Assembly: GCA_910575585.1 (NCBI GenBank)
Contig: CAJTGF010000046.1
Location: 1 to 40,271 of the forward strand
Direction of reading: 5' to 3'
Source: Clostridiaceae bacterium
Lineage (GTDB): Bacteria > Bacillota > Clostridia > Lachnospirales > Lachnospiraceae
DNA length: 40,271 bases
Shown here: piece after piece, positions 1 to 8,385 of the stretch
Layout of the letters: each line of letters starts with the position of its first letter
Position numbering within the stretch: position 1 is the stretch's first letter
Program-made: the position numbers and the translations under genes
Notes under the pieces: generated by a model
The model's input: the letters and a program-made list of their open reading frames with translations, nothing else
The model's database searches: none
Told to the model about the DNA's origin: nothing

Positions 1-52
1 CCCTGTCTTCGTCTGTTAATGTTATATTGCCGTATTTTTTATTTCTGCCCAT
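1..52 (-). CDS. Start of an unidentified gene running off the left edge
   Basis: An ATG at 52 opens 17 codons (MGRNKKYGNITLTDEDR) before the window ends. A GGAG ribosome binding site lies 9 bases upstream. A near-consensus promoter (-35 TTGTGT at 109-114, 17-bp spacer, -10 TATAAT at 86-91) reads into it and overlaps the 3' end of the truncated repeat protein A. The basic N-terminus and the position at the break of gene A suggest the first gene of an insertion sequence, possibly an IS66-type accessory TnpA. That identity is a guess from 17 residues. Confidence 0.55.
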   Translation of the reverse strand, partial: MGRNKKYGNITLTDEDR

Positions 53-85
53 GGTTGTGTACTCCTGAATAATATTGATACAACC

Positions 86-114
86 ATTATACTATACGTC
101 AATTATACACACAA
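86..114 (-). promoter_or_regulatory. Sigma-A type promoter for the left-edge gene
   Basis: Read on the minus strand: TTGTGT (109-114), 17 bases, TATAAT (86-91), then 33 bases to the ATG at 52. The promoter overlaps the last codons of truncated gene A, as expected if it came in with an inserted element. Confidence 0.6.
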
Positions 115-855
115 GCATTTTAAGGACAGACTACTAGCAGCGCCAAAGTTATACCAGTCATCATCCATGATTCCATCGCCATTGAAATGATAGTATCTGC
201 CATCAATATAGGAAGATGTGTCAATCTTAGCCTTTCCTGTGCTCCCAAAGTGGAACCACTCAAGCTCATCATAATCTTCTTCCTGCATATAATCATTTGG
301 CTCAAGCTTCTGCCAACCTGTATAAGCCCAGCCTTCTCTCTCATTTCCTAAGTAGTAAAGATCACCTTTAGTACTTCTCTGCCATCCGCTGAGCATCTGG
401 CCTTCCTCGTTGAACATGTAGTACTTGCCGTTGATCTCTCTTACTTTCTTCTCATTGCCAGCTGTGTAAGCTTTTCCGGCAGAGCCGAAGTAGTAGTACA
501 GAACCTCCGGTGTATCTTCGGTGTTCTCGCTGCCTACCTGCGCACCCTCGTCATTGGGGATCTCTTTCCAAGCATTGGTCACTCTTACGCCGTTTTCGTC
601 TACGTAGTACGTAGCGCCAACGGTATCATCCTTAACCAGAGTGTCTCTTGCCATGATACCATCTTCGTTCAGATAGTAATAGTTGTCGCCGGATCTTCTC
701 CAGACATTACACTCTCTTTCCCCGTCTCTATCCAGATACACCCAATCCTCGCCTTCCTGAACCCACTTGGTAGCAGCGAAGGAAGTCATGGAAGCACCGA
801 TAGCCAACAGAGCTGCTGCAGACAGAACTGCAACTAATTTTGTTTGCTTTCTCAT
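103..855 (-). pseudogene. Secreted cell-wall-binding repeat protein, copy A, C-terminally truncated
   Basis: This 250-aa product has a signal peptide (basic MRKQTK, hydrophobic core, SFAA cleavage region near residue 28) and then about 200 residues of W/Y/G-rich repeats of the choline/cell-wall-binding type (DNYYYLNEDGIM, KYYMFNEEGQMLSGW). It matches copies B, C and D (565-576 aa) up to the DDDWY segment near residue 235. It then switches to an unrelated tail (SLSLKCLCV) and stops, about 320 residues short. The foreign tail lies where the neighbouring left-edge gene and its promoter begin, so truncation by insertion is likely. It is closest to copy D at the nucleotide level. The shortened product could still be secreted and bind the wall through its N-terminal repeats. 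Confidence 0.75.
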
Positions 856-939
856 AATGAATGCACTCTCCTTTTTCCTTTTTTGAACCTTCTTTTCGAA
901 GATTCCCTATTGCATTACGAGGTAATTATACTTCCTATA
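766..939 (-). repeat. Invariant 174-bp leader block, copy 1 (gene A)
   Basis: The block runs from the -10 region (TATAAT read on the minus strand, in GGAAGTATAATTACC) through the 5' UTR and RBS to the signal-peptide cleavage region. I read it as identical to 6175-6348, 8212-8385 (opposite strand) and 12173-12346. The upstream flank keeps TTTCC-N6-GGAA symmetry across the block edge and the -10. The UTR holds a small hairpin (CTTC-GAAAA-GAAG). Confidence 0.85.
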
Positions 940-1099
940 TTGGAAATTTTTTGGGAGATGGATACGATAACCCTAATAAGCGGATAAATTTATCTCTATC
1001 TGTTCAAATCGTTAAACTTTTGGTACAATATGTTATAGCCTATATAAATAGTTATATAAAACGGTAGCATACTATAATAATTGAAGAAAGGATGTTCTT

Positions 1100-2683
1100 A
1101 TGGGTATATATTTAAATCCAGGTAATGATCAATTCCGAAAGATGCTCCGATCTAAAATATATGTGGACAAATCAAATTTAATTGCATACACAAATGATGT
1201 AATAGATTCTGAGATGGCATATCTTTGTGTCAGCAGGCCAAGAAGGTTTGGAAAGTCTACTGCCGCTAATATGCTCTGTGCATACTACTCTAATGGTGTG
1301 GACTCTGAATTACTGTTTAAAGACCAGAAAATCGCTCAATCACCTTCCTTTCATGAACATTTAAACAAGCACCATGTTTTAATGTTTAACATCCAACAGT
1401 TTATCAGAGGAGCCAAATCCCCCGAGAACTTTGTGGATTTTATTGAACAGAAAATTTTATATGAGGTTAAAGAACAATATAAAGGGTTGGTTAGGGAAAA
1501 TGAAACCAGTTTACCAGATGCTTTAACCTCTGTGTATGTCAAAACAAATGAATGTAATCCAGGTTTTATTTTTATAATTGACGAATGGGACTGTATTTTC
1601 CGTGAAATGAAAGATAATGAGATTATTCAAAAAGATTATTTGGATTTCCTGAGAGATCTTATAAAGGATCGAGTATATGTAAAACTTGCATATATGACAG
1701 GGATTCTGCCCATCAAAAAATACGGTACCCATTCTGCCCTAAATATTTTTGAAGAATTTTCAATGACTGATTCTAAAAGCTTAGCCTCTTTTGTTGGATT
1801 TACTGAAGATGAAGTGAAACAGTTATGCATAGACTACAATATGGAGTTCGACGGAGCAAAGCAATGGTATGATGGTTATACCTTTGGTGACAATCTGCAT
1901 ATTTATAATCCTAAATCTATCGTAGATGCTATGCGTAATCAGAAGTTTAAGAGTTATTGGACAAGAACCGAAACATATGAAGCATTGCGGATCTATATCG
2001 ACATGAATTTTGATGGTTTAAAAGATGCCATAATCTTTATGGTTGGAGGCGGAAAGTATCGAATCAATCCTGAAAAATTTCAAAATGATATGACGAATTT
2101 TAAAAGCAAAGATGATGTTCTCACTTTACTGGTACATTTAGGATACCTTGCATATGATGAAGGAAAACAATCTGTATTTATTCCTAACATGGAAATTGCA
2201 GGTGAATTTAGAAATGCTATCGATGGATCCAAAGGATGGGAACGACTTGCAGGAATACTTCGGGATTCCGAAGACCTGTTAGAATCCACACTAAATCTCG
2301 ATCAAGATGCCGTTGCGCAGGGGATTGATAAAGTCCATACAGAGCATATATCCATTTTATCTTATAATAATGAAAATTCACTAAGTTGCGTGATTACTCT
2401 TGCCTATTTTTATGCCAGAAAAAATTATCTTCTAGTCCGTGAATTTCCTAGTGGAAAAGGTTTTGCTGATATAGTATTTCTGCCTGTAAAATATGTAAAT
2501 AGCCCTGCAATTGTAGTAGAACTAAAATGGGATAAATCAGTTTATGGCGCTCTTGCTCAAATAAAAGATAGGAAATATGTAGATGCCCTGAAAGATTATT
2601 CTGGAAATATTCTTCTTGTGGCTATTAGTTACAATAAAAAAACTAAACGACATGATTGCATTATTGAAAAATATTCCTTATAG
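1100..2683 (+). CDS. AAA-ATPase-like protein with C-terminal PD-(D/E)XK nuclease-like domain
   Basis: This 527-aa protein has a P-loop near residue 48 (RPRRFGKST), a Walker B near residue 155 (FIFIIDEWD) and a C-terminal nuclease-fold signature (GFADIV followed by VVELKW near residue 475). That architecture matches the AAA-ATPase_like / PDDEXK_9 pair (PF09820/PF08011), common in gut Firmicutes and Bacteroidetes and of unknown physiological role. An AAAGGA RBS lies 7 bases before the ATG. It is transcribed divergently from truncated gene A and is more AT-rich than the chromosome to the right, consistent with acquisition. The ATP-binding assignment is firm. DNA cleavage is inference. Confidence 0.85.
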   Translation: MGIYLNPGNDQFRKMLRSKIYVDKSNLIAYTNDVIDSEMAYLCVSRPRRFGKSTAANMLCAYYSNGVDSELLFKDQKIAQSPSFHEHLNKHHVLMFNIQQFIRGAKSPENFVDFIEQKILYEVKEQYKGLVRENETSLPDALTSVYVKTNECNPGFIFIIDEWDCIFREMKDNEIIQKDYLDFLRDLIKDRVYVKLAYMTGILPIKKYGTHSALNIFEEFSMTDSKSLASFVGFTEDEVKQLCIDYNMEFDGAKQWYDGYTFGDNLHIYNPKSIVDAMRNQKFKSYWTRTETYEALRIYIDMNFDGLKDAIIFMVGGGKYRINPEKFQNDMTNFKSKDDVLTLLVHLGYLAYDEGKQSVFIPNMEIAGEFRNAIDGSKGWERLAGILRDSEDLLESTLNLDQDAVAQGIDKVHTEHISILSYNNENSLSCVITLAYFYARKNYLLVREFPSGKGFADIVFLPVKYVNSPAIVVELKWDKSVYGALAQIKDRKYVDALKDYSGNILLVAISYNKKTKRHDCIIEKYSL

Positions 2684-2844
2684 AATTGCTAAGCGTTTTG
2701 TCGTATATATAAATGTTTGAATCACTCCTCAAATAATTTCCATTATAGAAAAAGCTTTTTTTACTAAAAAATAGCTTTGATTAATATATAGATTCGATTA
2801 GATACTTGTGGATTTATCAAAAAAATAGCGTATAATATATTTGT
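2684..2844. other. Intergenic region with a relic of the repeat-protein promoter edge
   Basis: AT-rich spacer between the ATPase gene and the IS. Bases 2730-2752 (CTCCTCAAATAATTTCCATTATAG) closely match the sequence just upstream of the leader of gene C (8193-8215), but the match stops where the 174-bp block would begin. No clear gene or terminator was seen. Confidence 0.5.
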
Positions 2845-4323
2845 ACACCAGTTTACAACTTTTGAAATTTCCTAAAACCTGATAAAATGTAGTCTTCTAC
2901 GACCTTTATCAAAGCAGAACAATTTTTAATAGTTTCAAGAAATCTCCCGAAACTGCATAAAATTATATCTGACTGAATTTGCTGACCAATTTCGTACCTG
3001 GTTTCCTGGGCACTGGCTGACTGATATTCGGAAAAGGTTTCATCATGGTAAGGAAGCAGGGTCATGACGCTGTAGGACAGGCTGATCAGATTCACCAGCC
3101 GTTCGATCCCTTCCTTACTACGGAGCCGGTATTCCTCCAACGACCAGAAGGTTTTCCCTTCATAATAAGAAACCTCAATGTTCCACCTCAGGCCATACCA
3201 GGCCAGTGGCAGATAAAAGATATTTTCTGCTCCATAACAACAGGTTGTTTTGTCAGTGCTGTTCTCCCAGTCAAAGGAAATGGTTCTTGGATCAGCTGTG
3301 CATAGGAACAGACGGCGGCTTCCTTTTCCGTTTTTGGGCGCAGTAACTAAGGCATATACCACTTTATCTTTCCAGAGATTGGTAATAACCGGCATCATGC
3401 CAATCAGCCAGTCACCGCTTTCCGGTTTACCAAGAACGATATCATCCAGTTGAATCCGACTTCCCCGTTTTCTGGGACGACCTTTTTTTCCAGTCCTTGC
3501 AGGAGGAAGCCCGTAGAGAGCCGTATCCACCCTGGCATTACAGACCATTTCCAGGTTATCAAACTGTTCCACAAGAGCGACTACTTCTGCTTTGGGATAC
3601 CAACTGTCACATAACAGGATCACCTGGCGTTCTGAACCGATGACTTTCATGGCTTAAGCCACCAGCTCGGCAGCCAAAGCAAGTTTGCTCTTTTCCTTAT
3701 CCCAGAGCCGGTACCCCACGGGGACAGAAAGATAGAGAATTTTCCCATCCTGGTATACCGGGAAGGAGAGCAGGAGGCTGACCATACAGTGTCCATTGAG
3801 GTAGTTGGAGCCATTATGGGCGGCATGGTCATAGAGTTTGGAACAAAGTTCAAAATGGTTACCGGATTTTTCGATCATGGTATCATCAATAGAAAGAAAA
3901 ATCGGCTGTTCTGCCAAAGTGCCGGGAACAGTCTGAACAGCTTTCGATACAGTAACGTCATTCCAGGCAGAGTGATCATAGGCATCCGTTTTGAGTGTAT
4001 AATAAAAGGCGTTAAGCGAAGTATTGGACAGTCTGGAAATCACATGGCTGTGAGCAAAGCGTATGGAGCGGAAAATGTCCAGAGTCAAAATGGAGATAAC
4101 CAACAGGAACAGGTTCCTGGCGGTTGGTGTGGAAGCAGCGTTAAAATAGTCCTGAAAATACAAAAACAGTCTATTAAAAATGGAATCTTTAAGGTATAAT
4201 AAGCGGTAGATACAAACTCATCTCTTTTCGTGTGGATTTTTGTTTAGGCACTTAAATTATACCGCAAAGAGACTGAGTTTGTATTTTTATTTTTTTTAAA
4301 TCAAAAAAGTTGTAAACTGGTGT
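2845..4323 (-). mobile_element. IS4/IS701-like insertion sequence with 19-bp terminal inverted repeats
   Basis: ACACCAGTTTACAACTTTT at 2845-2863 is repeated inverted at 4305-4323, bounding about 1.48 kb with one transposase reading frame on the minus strand. Inside the right end, an inverted repeat (ATACAAACTCA at about 4210 and TGAGTTTGTAT at about 4275, followed by a T-rich run) could block read-through. I could not find a convincing target-site duplication. The element separates the ATPase gene from repeat protein B. Confidence 0.85.
2853..4163 (-). pseudogene. DDE transposase of the IS, interrupted by an in-frame ochre codon
   Basis: Two segments in the same reading frame are separated only by TAA (3654-3656) and one Ala codon. 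The first (4163-3654) has the first catalytic Asp region (FLSIDDTMIEKSG). The second (3650-2853) has LLCDSWYPK and the C-terminal Glu region (WNIEVSYYEGKTFWSLEEYRL). The pattern fits IS4/IS701-superfamily DDE transposases. One nonsense change would explain the split, with no frameshift needed. The start is uncertain: the frame is open upstream of the TTG at 4163 without an ATG, so the original start may also be lost. The product is probably inactive unless the stop is read through. Confidence 0.8.
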
Positions 4324-4446
4324 TCCCTATACAGATTAATCATATAAAACCAAAAGAGAGACTGTCTTATTATTTATGTAATAGTCCTTCCCATCTTTTT
4401 ATGGAACCTTAAATTTAAGTGTTCTATACAGATTTGCAGAAGTTTC

Positions 4447-4498
4447 AATAAAAAGGCTATGAAGAATAGAGTTATAGTATCTCTATCTTTCATAGCCT
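4447..4498 (-). terminator. Rho-independent terminator of repeat-protein gene B
   Basis: On the minus strand AGGCTATGAA (4489-4498) pairs with TTCATAGCCT (4454-4463), followed by TTTTTATT. It lies 45 bases past the stop codon of gene B. Confidence 0.85.
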
Positions 4499-4542
4499 CT
4501 GTTTTAAGCTACTTTAGATAATCATTAAGACATTTCGGACAA

Positions 4543-6264
4543 TTAGTCGATAGCCTTAGTATTGGTTACCTTATAGTTCTTGATAGTGTATCTAACTCCA
4601 TCAATAGTAGCAGTACCACTCTGTTTAATGCGACCGCTCTGGCTTACTACTACATAAGCGCCATCAACAGCAGTAGAATCGTAAGAGGTATCAATAATGC
4701 TTGCCTCACCTGTTTTACCCGCAATCTTAATACCCTCTACCGGACTTGTTTCTGTCTCTGTTGGCATATCTTTTGCATTGAGGTAGTGATACCCCTTGAT
4801 ATCGTCAACCTTATATACTGCATAAGAGTTGCCGTTGTCAGCTGTGAGGCATCTGCCGTTTGTGCCATACAGATAACCATCTTTTACAGTGCTTACAAGC
4901 GCTTTTCCATAATTCTCAGAATTATTCTGATTGCCGGTTTTGTTGAAATAGTAGTAGAAAGTCTCACCATCCTCTGATACAGCTGTACGACCAGTCATCA
5001 ACTGACCATTCTGTGATCCTGCTGTTTCATTAAAATAGTACAAACCAGCCTCTAACTTTCTTGCAGCAACACCATTGACTTTGTCTGTTGGAATATCAGA
5101 ACCATATACGGCCGGTGAGAATTTATCCTCTCCACCAACAGTATCATTAATATCAAGAATATCAAAAAGCTGTATCTTTGAACTGCTTCCAGCCTTTTCA
5201 TCTGCCAATGCCTTTACATCAGCACCAACAGTACCGTCATCAAGTACAACAAACCCAGTCAACATCTGACCATCCGTATCAAAGATATAGGTCTTGTTCT
5301 TAATAACTTTAGCCCTTACAGCTTCCACACCAGCCTCAGAACCGGCATTTGTACCATAGTAGTTAAATGGAATGGATCTCTTAAGGTTGCTGCCGTTTCT
5401 AACAGTCACCAGATAGAACCAATAATCATCAGAATCAGCCTCATCTTTTGGATTGGTAAATACCCATCCATTAGACAGTGTACCACTGGAGGACGCATAT
5501 GCAATTGCGGAAGATGCTGCGGTTGGCTTTGTGGTTCCACCAATATCATACCAGTCGTCCTTCATAACACCCAAATCATCAAATGCATAATATCTTCCAT
5601 TGATGTATTTAGAACCGTCTCGTACAGCCCTGCCGTTGCTCTCGAAGTAGTACCACTCAAGATCATCATACTCATCTTCGCGCATGTTCTCTCCTGGCTC
5701 AAGCTGCTGCCATCCTGTGCGGGCCCAGCCTTCTTCCTCGGTTCCGAAATAGTAAAGCTCCTCTGTGTTTTTACCATTCTTTACATGTACCCACTGCCAG
5801 CCACTTGCCATACGGCCTTCCGTATCAAATGCGTAATTATAACCATTGACTGTCTTGATTGCCAGGTCATCATCCGTAGAACGGTTGGCCTTTCCAGCGG
5901 AACCAAAGTAGTAATACAGAATTTCTGGTGTGTTATCACCAACCTGGGCATTCTCATCGTTGGGGATGCTCTTCCAAGCGTTCATCAGTCGGACACCATT
6001 TTCATCTACATAATAGTAGGCATCAATGGTAGTATCATGTACTAACTGGTCTTTTACCATGATACCATCCTCACCCAGATAGTAATAGTTGTCCCCAGAT
6101 TTCTTCCACTCGTTGTAAACCCTGTCTCCGTTGCTATCCAAGTAAACCCAATCCTCACCTTCCTGCACCCAACCCTTGGTAGCAGCGAAGGAAGTCATGG
6201 AAGCACCGATAGCCAACAGAGCTGCTGCAGACAGAACTGCAACTAATTTTGTTTGCTTTCTCAT
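4543..6264 (-). CDS. Secreted choline/cell-wall-binding repeat protein, copy B
   Basis: The 573-aa precursor has a Sec signal peptide (about residues 1-28, SFAA) followed by aromatic-glycine repeats (GEDWVYLDSNG, DNYYYLGEDGIM, YYYFGSAGKA, RYYAFDDLGVM) of the Pfam CW_binding type. Such repeats hold proteins to phosphocholine-substituted teichoic acids in streptococci and clostridia. The first ~240 residues are most conserved among copies. The middle (about 250-440) is divergent. The C-terminal ~100 residues are shared again (YLYGTNGRC, IDGVRYTIKNY, ending KAID). No LPXTG-like motif or catalytic domain was seen. Its own promoter lies in the invariant leader block and it has its own terminator, so it is monocistronic. 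Choline as ligand is inferred from the repeats and from the nearby licC/licA-like gene. Confidence 0.85.
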   Translation of the reverse strand: MRKQTKLVAVLSAAALLAIGASMTSFAATKGWVQEGEDWVYLDSNGDRVYNEWKKSGDNYYYLGEDGIMVKDQLVHDTTIDAYYYVDENGVRLMNAWKSIPNDENAQVGDNTPEILYYYFGSAGKANRSTDDDLAIKTVNGYNYAFDTEGRMASGWQWVHVKNGKNTEELYYFGTEEEGWARTGWQQLEPGENMREDEYDDLEWYYFESNGRAVRDGSKYINGRYYAFDDLGVMKDDWYDIGGTTKPTAASSAIAYASSSGTLSNGWVFTNPKDEADSDDYWFYLVTVRNGSNLKRSIPFNYYGTNAGSEAGVEAVRAKVIKNKTYIFDTDGQMLTGFVVLDDGTVGADVKALADEKAGSSSKIQLFDILDINDTVGGEDKFSPAVYGSDIPTDKVNGVAARKLEAGLYYFNETAGSQNGQLMTGRTAVSEDGETFYYYFNKTGNQNNSENYGKALVSTVKDGYLYGTNGRCLTADNGNSYAVYKVDDIKGYHYLNAKDMPTETETSPVEGIKIAGKTGEASIIDTSYDSTAVDGAYVVVSQSGRIKQSGTATIDGVRYTIKNYKVTNTKAID

Positions 6265-6348
6265 AATGAATGCACTCTCCTTTTTCCTTTTTTGAACCTT
6301 CTTTTCGAAGATTCCCTATTGCATTACGAGGTAATTATACTTCCTATA
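6175..6348 (-). repeat. Invariant 174-bp leader block, copy 2 (gene B)
   Basis: Base-for-base the same block as in genes A, C and D: -10 region, 5' UTR with hairpin, RBS, ATG and signal-peptide codons. It is in direct orientation to the A and D copies and inverted relative to C. Confidence 0.85.
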
Positions 6349-6423
6349 TTGGAAATTATTTGGGAAAGTCATTTCTATATTGTAAAAGCACAATTCATGT
6401 TATTCCATTTCAAAAAAATTTTA

Positions 6424-8016
6424 TTATACAACAATCTCTACAATAGTTTTTCCGTTACATATAGTTTTTGTCATTCCAACTTTTTTTCGCTTATTAAAGT
6501 TAAAGCTAAGTAAATATCCTCTATCAAGATGATAATCTTCCAAATAGCCAGCTAATTGTTCCTCACCTTTACGATTATATTCTCCACCATGCCATACTTT
6601 CATTTCTACAATTTCTTGCTGTCCATGATAATCAATTATTACATCGGTACGCCTTAAATCCCGTGTACGTGCTTCAATATAATAATTCCCTGTACCATTA
6701 ATAATAGGTTTCAAATACAATAGAAAAAGACGGCGTCCATTGTCTTCAATGAATGTTGAATCACAGTCCGCATATACCTCGGTAAAATGTTCCATAAATT
6801 TTTTCATAACTAATTCCATATTTAAATGGCCACTTTTTATAAATTGATTTCTATCCAGTAATGCTGCCTGATATGTTTCGCTATTTACTAAATCTTCCGA
6901 CATAAATAAATTATATAATCTAGTTTCAAATATACGATTGGCTATTACTACAGTACCATTTTTTTCCTTTATAAGACCAAACATAGTTCCAATACCTATC
7001 GGATAACTGTCAGGATTATAAGGAAAACTCTTTCCATTAAATAAAATTGAACGAAGCATATTGCGCAATTTTGAGTGATCTTCAACCTTTTTTCGCATAT
7101 CATCAAATAATGTATTTGAGTCTGTCATCAGAATCTTTACAGCTTCGATTATACCAGCTGTTGTCCATGCACTTTCTTTATTTCCAAATAATTGTGGAGA
7201 AGAAATTTGTTCATCTAATAATTTGCAGATATAAGACACCAAAAATGGATACCCAGATGTATAATCATAAATAGATTGAGCAATAGCACCGATATCCATA
7301 TTTATATGGTAAACTTGATCATACTCATCAATCATTCCTTTAATATCCAGCACTGAAAAACTCATATCGATAGTAAATTTAGCAGCTATATTCCATGGGC
7401 TATTATAGCGATGTTCTTCGTCAGGGCGTATCTTCTGTTTTAAATTTTTTATATCATAAACACTGGCTAAAATCACTGATTGAAAAGTAGGAGTATCTTC
7501 ACGGTCTAAATAAGAATCTCTTAATTGCGCAAGAAAATCAAGAAATACTTGATTATTAGATGCGCTATCTACTTCATCAATTATTAAAACAATTGGTTTT
7601 TTAGATGATGCACACAATTCAGATAAATAATTAAATAAATCTACTAAGTCAATAGTTCTATCTAAAGCCTCTTCTAAAGTTTTTACAGTAAGAGAGTTAA
7701 GCCCTACTACTTTTTTACGTTCATTATAAATAACTTTTAGCAACGCTTGCGCAAATGCAGTTGAAAATATATATTCATTCTGAAACTTAGCCGTACTCAT
7801 ACGCTGAAAACTAAGGGGAATCACACAGAAATCATTTTGTAAATATTGACTTAATGCTCTTAAGGTGGTTGTTTTTCCATACTGACGAGCCCGATTTATG
7901 ATAAAATAATCGCCACGCTCCACAAGACATCTTATTTCCTGCAAACGTCTATCCAAATTTACCATATAATGTTTATCAGGATAACAGATACCATTAATAT
8001 TAAAATATTTTTCCAC
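6424..8016 (-). CDS. P-loop ATPase with C-terminal PD-(D/E)XK-like segment
   Basis: The product is 530 aa from the GTG at 8016. This start is preferred over the ATG at 8031 because GGAGG lies 8 bases before the GTG and inside the longer frame. Visible motifs are a P-loop near residue 45 (RARQYGKTTTL), Walker B near residue 140 (PIVLIIDEVD), a middle region typical of bacterial AAA-like ATPases (YTSGYPFLVSYICKLL), and a C-terminal TDVIID ... VEMKVW pair compatible with a nuclease fold. It resembles the AAA_35 / PDDEXK_9 class and is only distantly related in sequence to the ATPase at 1100-2683. It sits between divergent repeat-protein genes B and C. Function is unknown and nuclease activity is inferred. 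It is clearly AT-rich. Confidence 0.8.
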   Translation of the reverse strand: MEKYFNINGICYPDKHYMVNLDRRLQEIRCLVERGDYFIINRARQYGKTTTLRALSQYLQNDFCVIPLSFQRMSTAKFQNEYIFSTAFAQALLKVIYNERKKVVGLNSLTVKTLEEALDRTIDLVDLFNYLSELCASSKKPIVLIIDEVDSASNNQVFLDFLAQLRDSYLDREDTPTFQSVILASVYDIKNLKQKIRPDEEHRYNSPWNIAAKFTIDMSFSVLDIKGMIDEYDQVYHINMDIGAIAQSIYDYTSGYPFLVSYICKLLDEQISSPQLFGNKESAWTTAGIIEAVKILMTDSNTLFDDMRKKVEDHSKLRNMLRSILFNGKSFPYNPDSYPIGIGTMFGLIKEKNGTVVIANRIFETRLYNLFMSEDLVNSETYQAALLDRNQFIKSGHLNMELVMKKFMEHFTEVYADCDSTFIEDNGRRLFLLYLKPIINGTGNYYIEARTRDLRRTDVIIDYHGQQEIVEMKVWHGGEYNRKGEEQLAGYLEDYHLDRGYLLSFNFNKRKKVGMTKTICNGKTIVEIVV

Positions 8017-8295
8017 TTTATCCGCCTCCATACTATATTTTTCTGTTATATTAATTTTGTCAGTTACTGTAATTACAATAATATCTTTATTCCATAGTTT
8101 TTGTAATATTTATTAACAATCATAGTCCAATCTTATCACAGATATATACAATTATCAAGAAACGTGTTTCTTTTTATATATACTTTGTGTGCCTCCCAAA
8201 ATAATTTCCATTATAGGAAGTATAATTACCTCGTAATGCAATAGGGAATCTTCGAAAAGAAGGTTCAAAAAAGGAAAAAGGAGAGTGCATTCATT
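8017..8295. other. Divergent intergenic region between the ATPase gene and gene C
   Basis: AT-rich spacer that must hold the promoters of the minus-strand ATPase and plus-strand gene C. Gene C's -10 is TATAAT at 8221-8226. The matching -35 position (8198-8203) reads AAAATA, far from consensus. TTCC-ATTATA-GGAA symmetry lies at 8206-8219, directly upstream of the -10. Confidence 0.55.
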
Positions 8296-8385
8296 ATGAG
8301 AAAGCAAACAAAATTAGTTGCAGTTCTGTCTGCAGCAGCTCTGTTGGCTATCGGTGCTTCCATGACTTCCTTCGCTGCTACCAAG
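8212..8385 (+). repeat. Invariant 174-bp leader block, copy 3 (gene C, inverted)
   Basis: Same sequence as the leader blocks of A, B and D but on the plus strand. It forms inverted repeats with each of them and so could support inversion of the DNA between copies. Confidence 0.85.
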
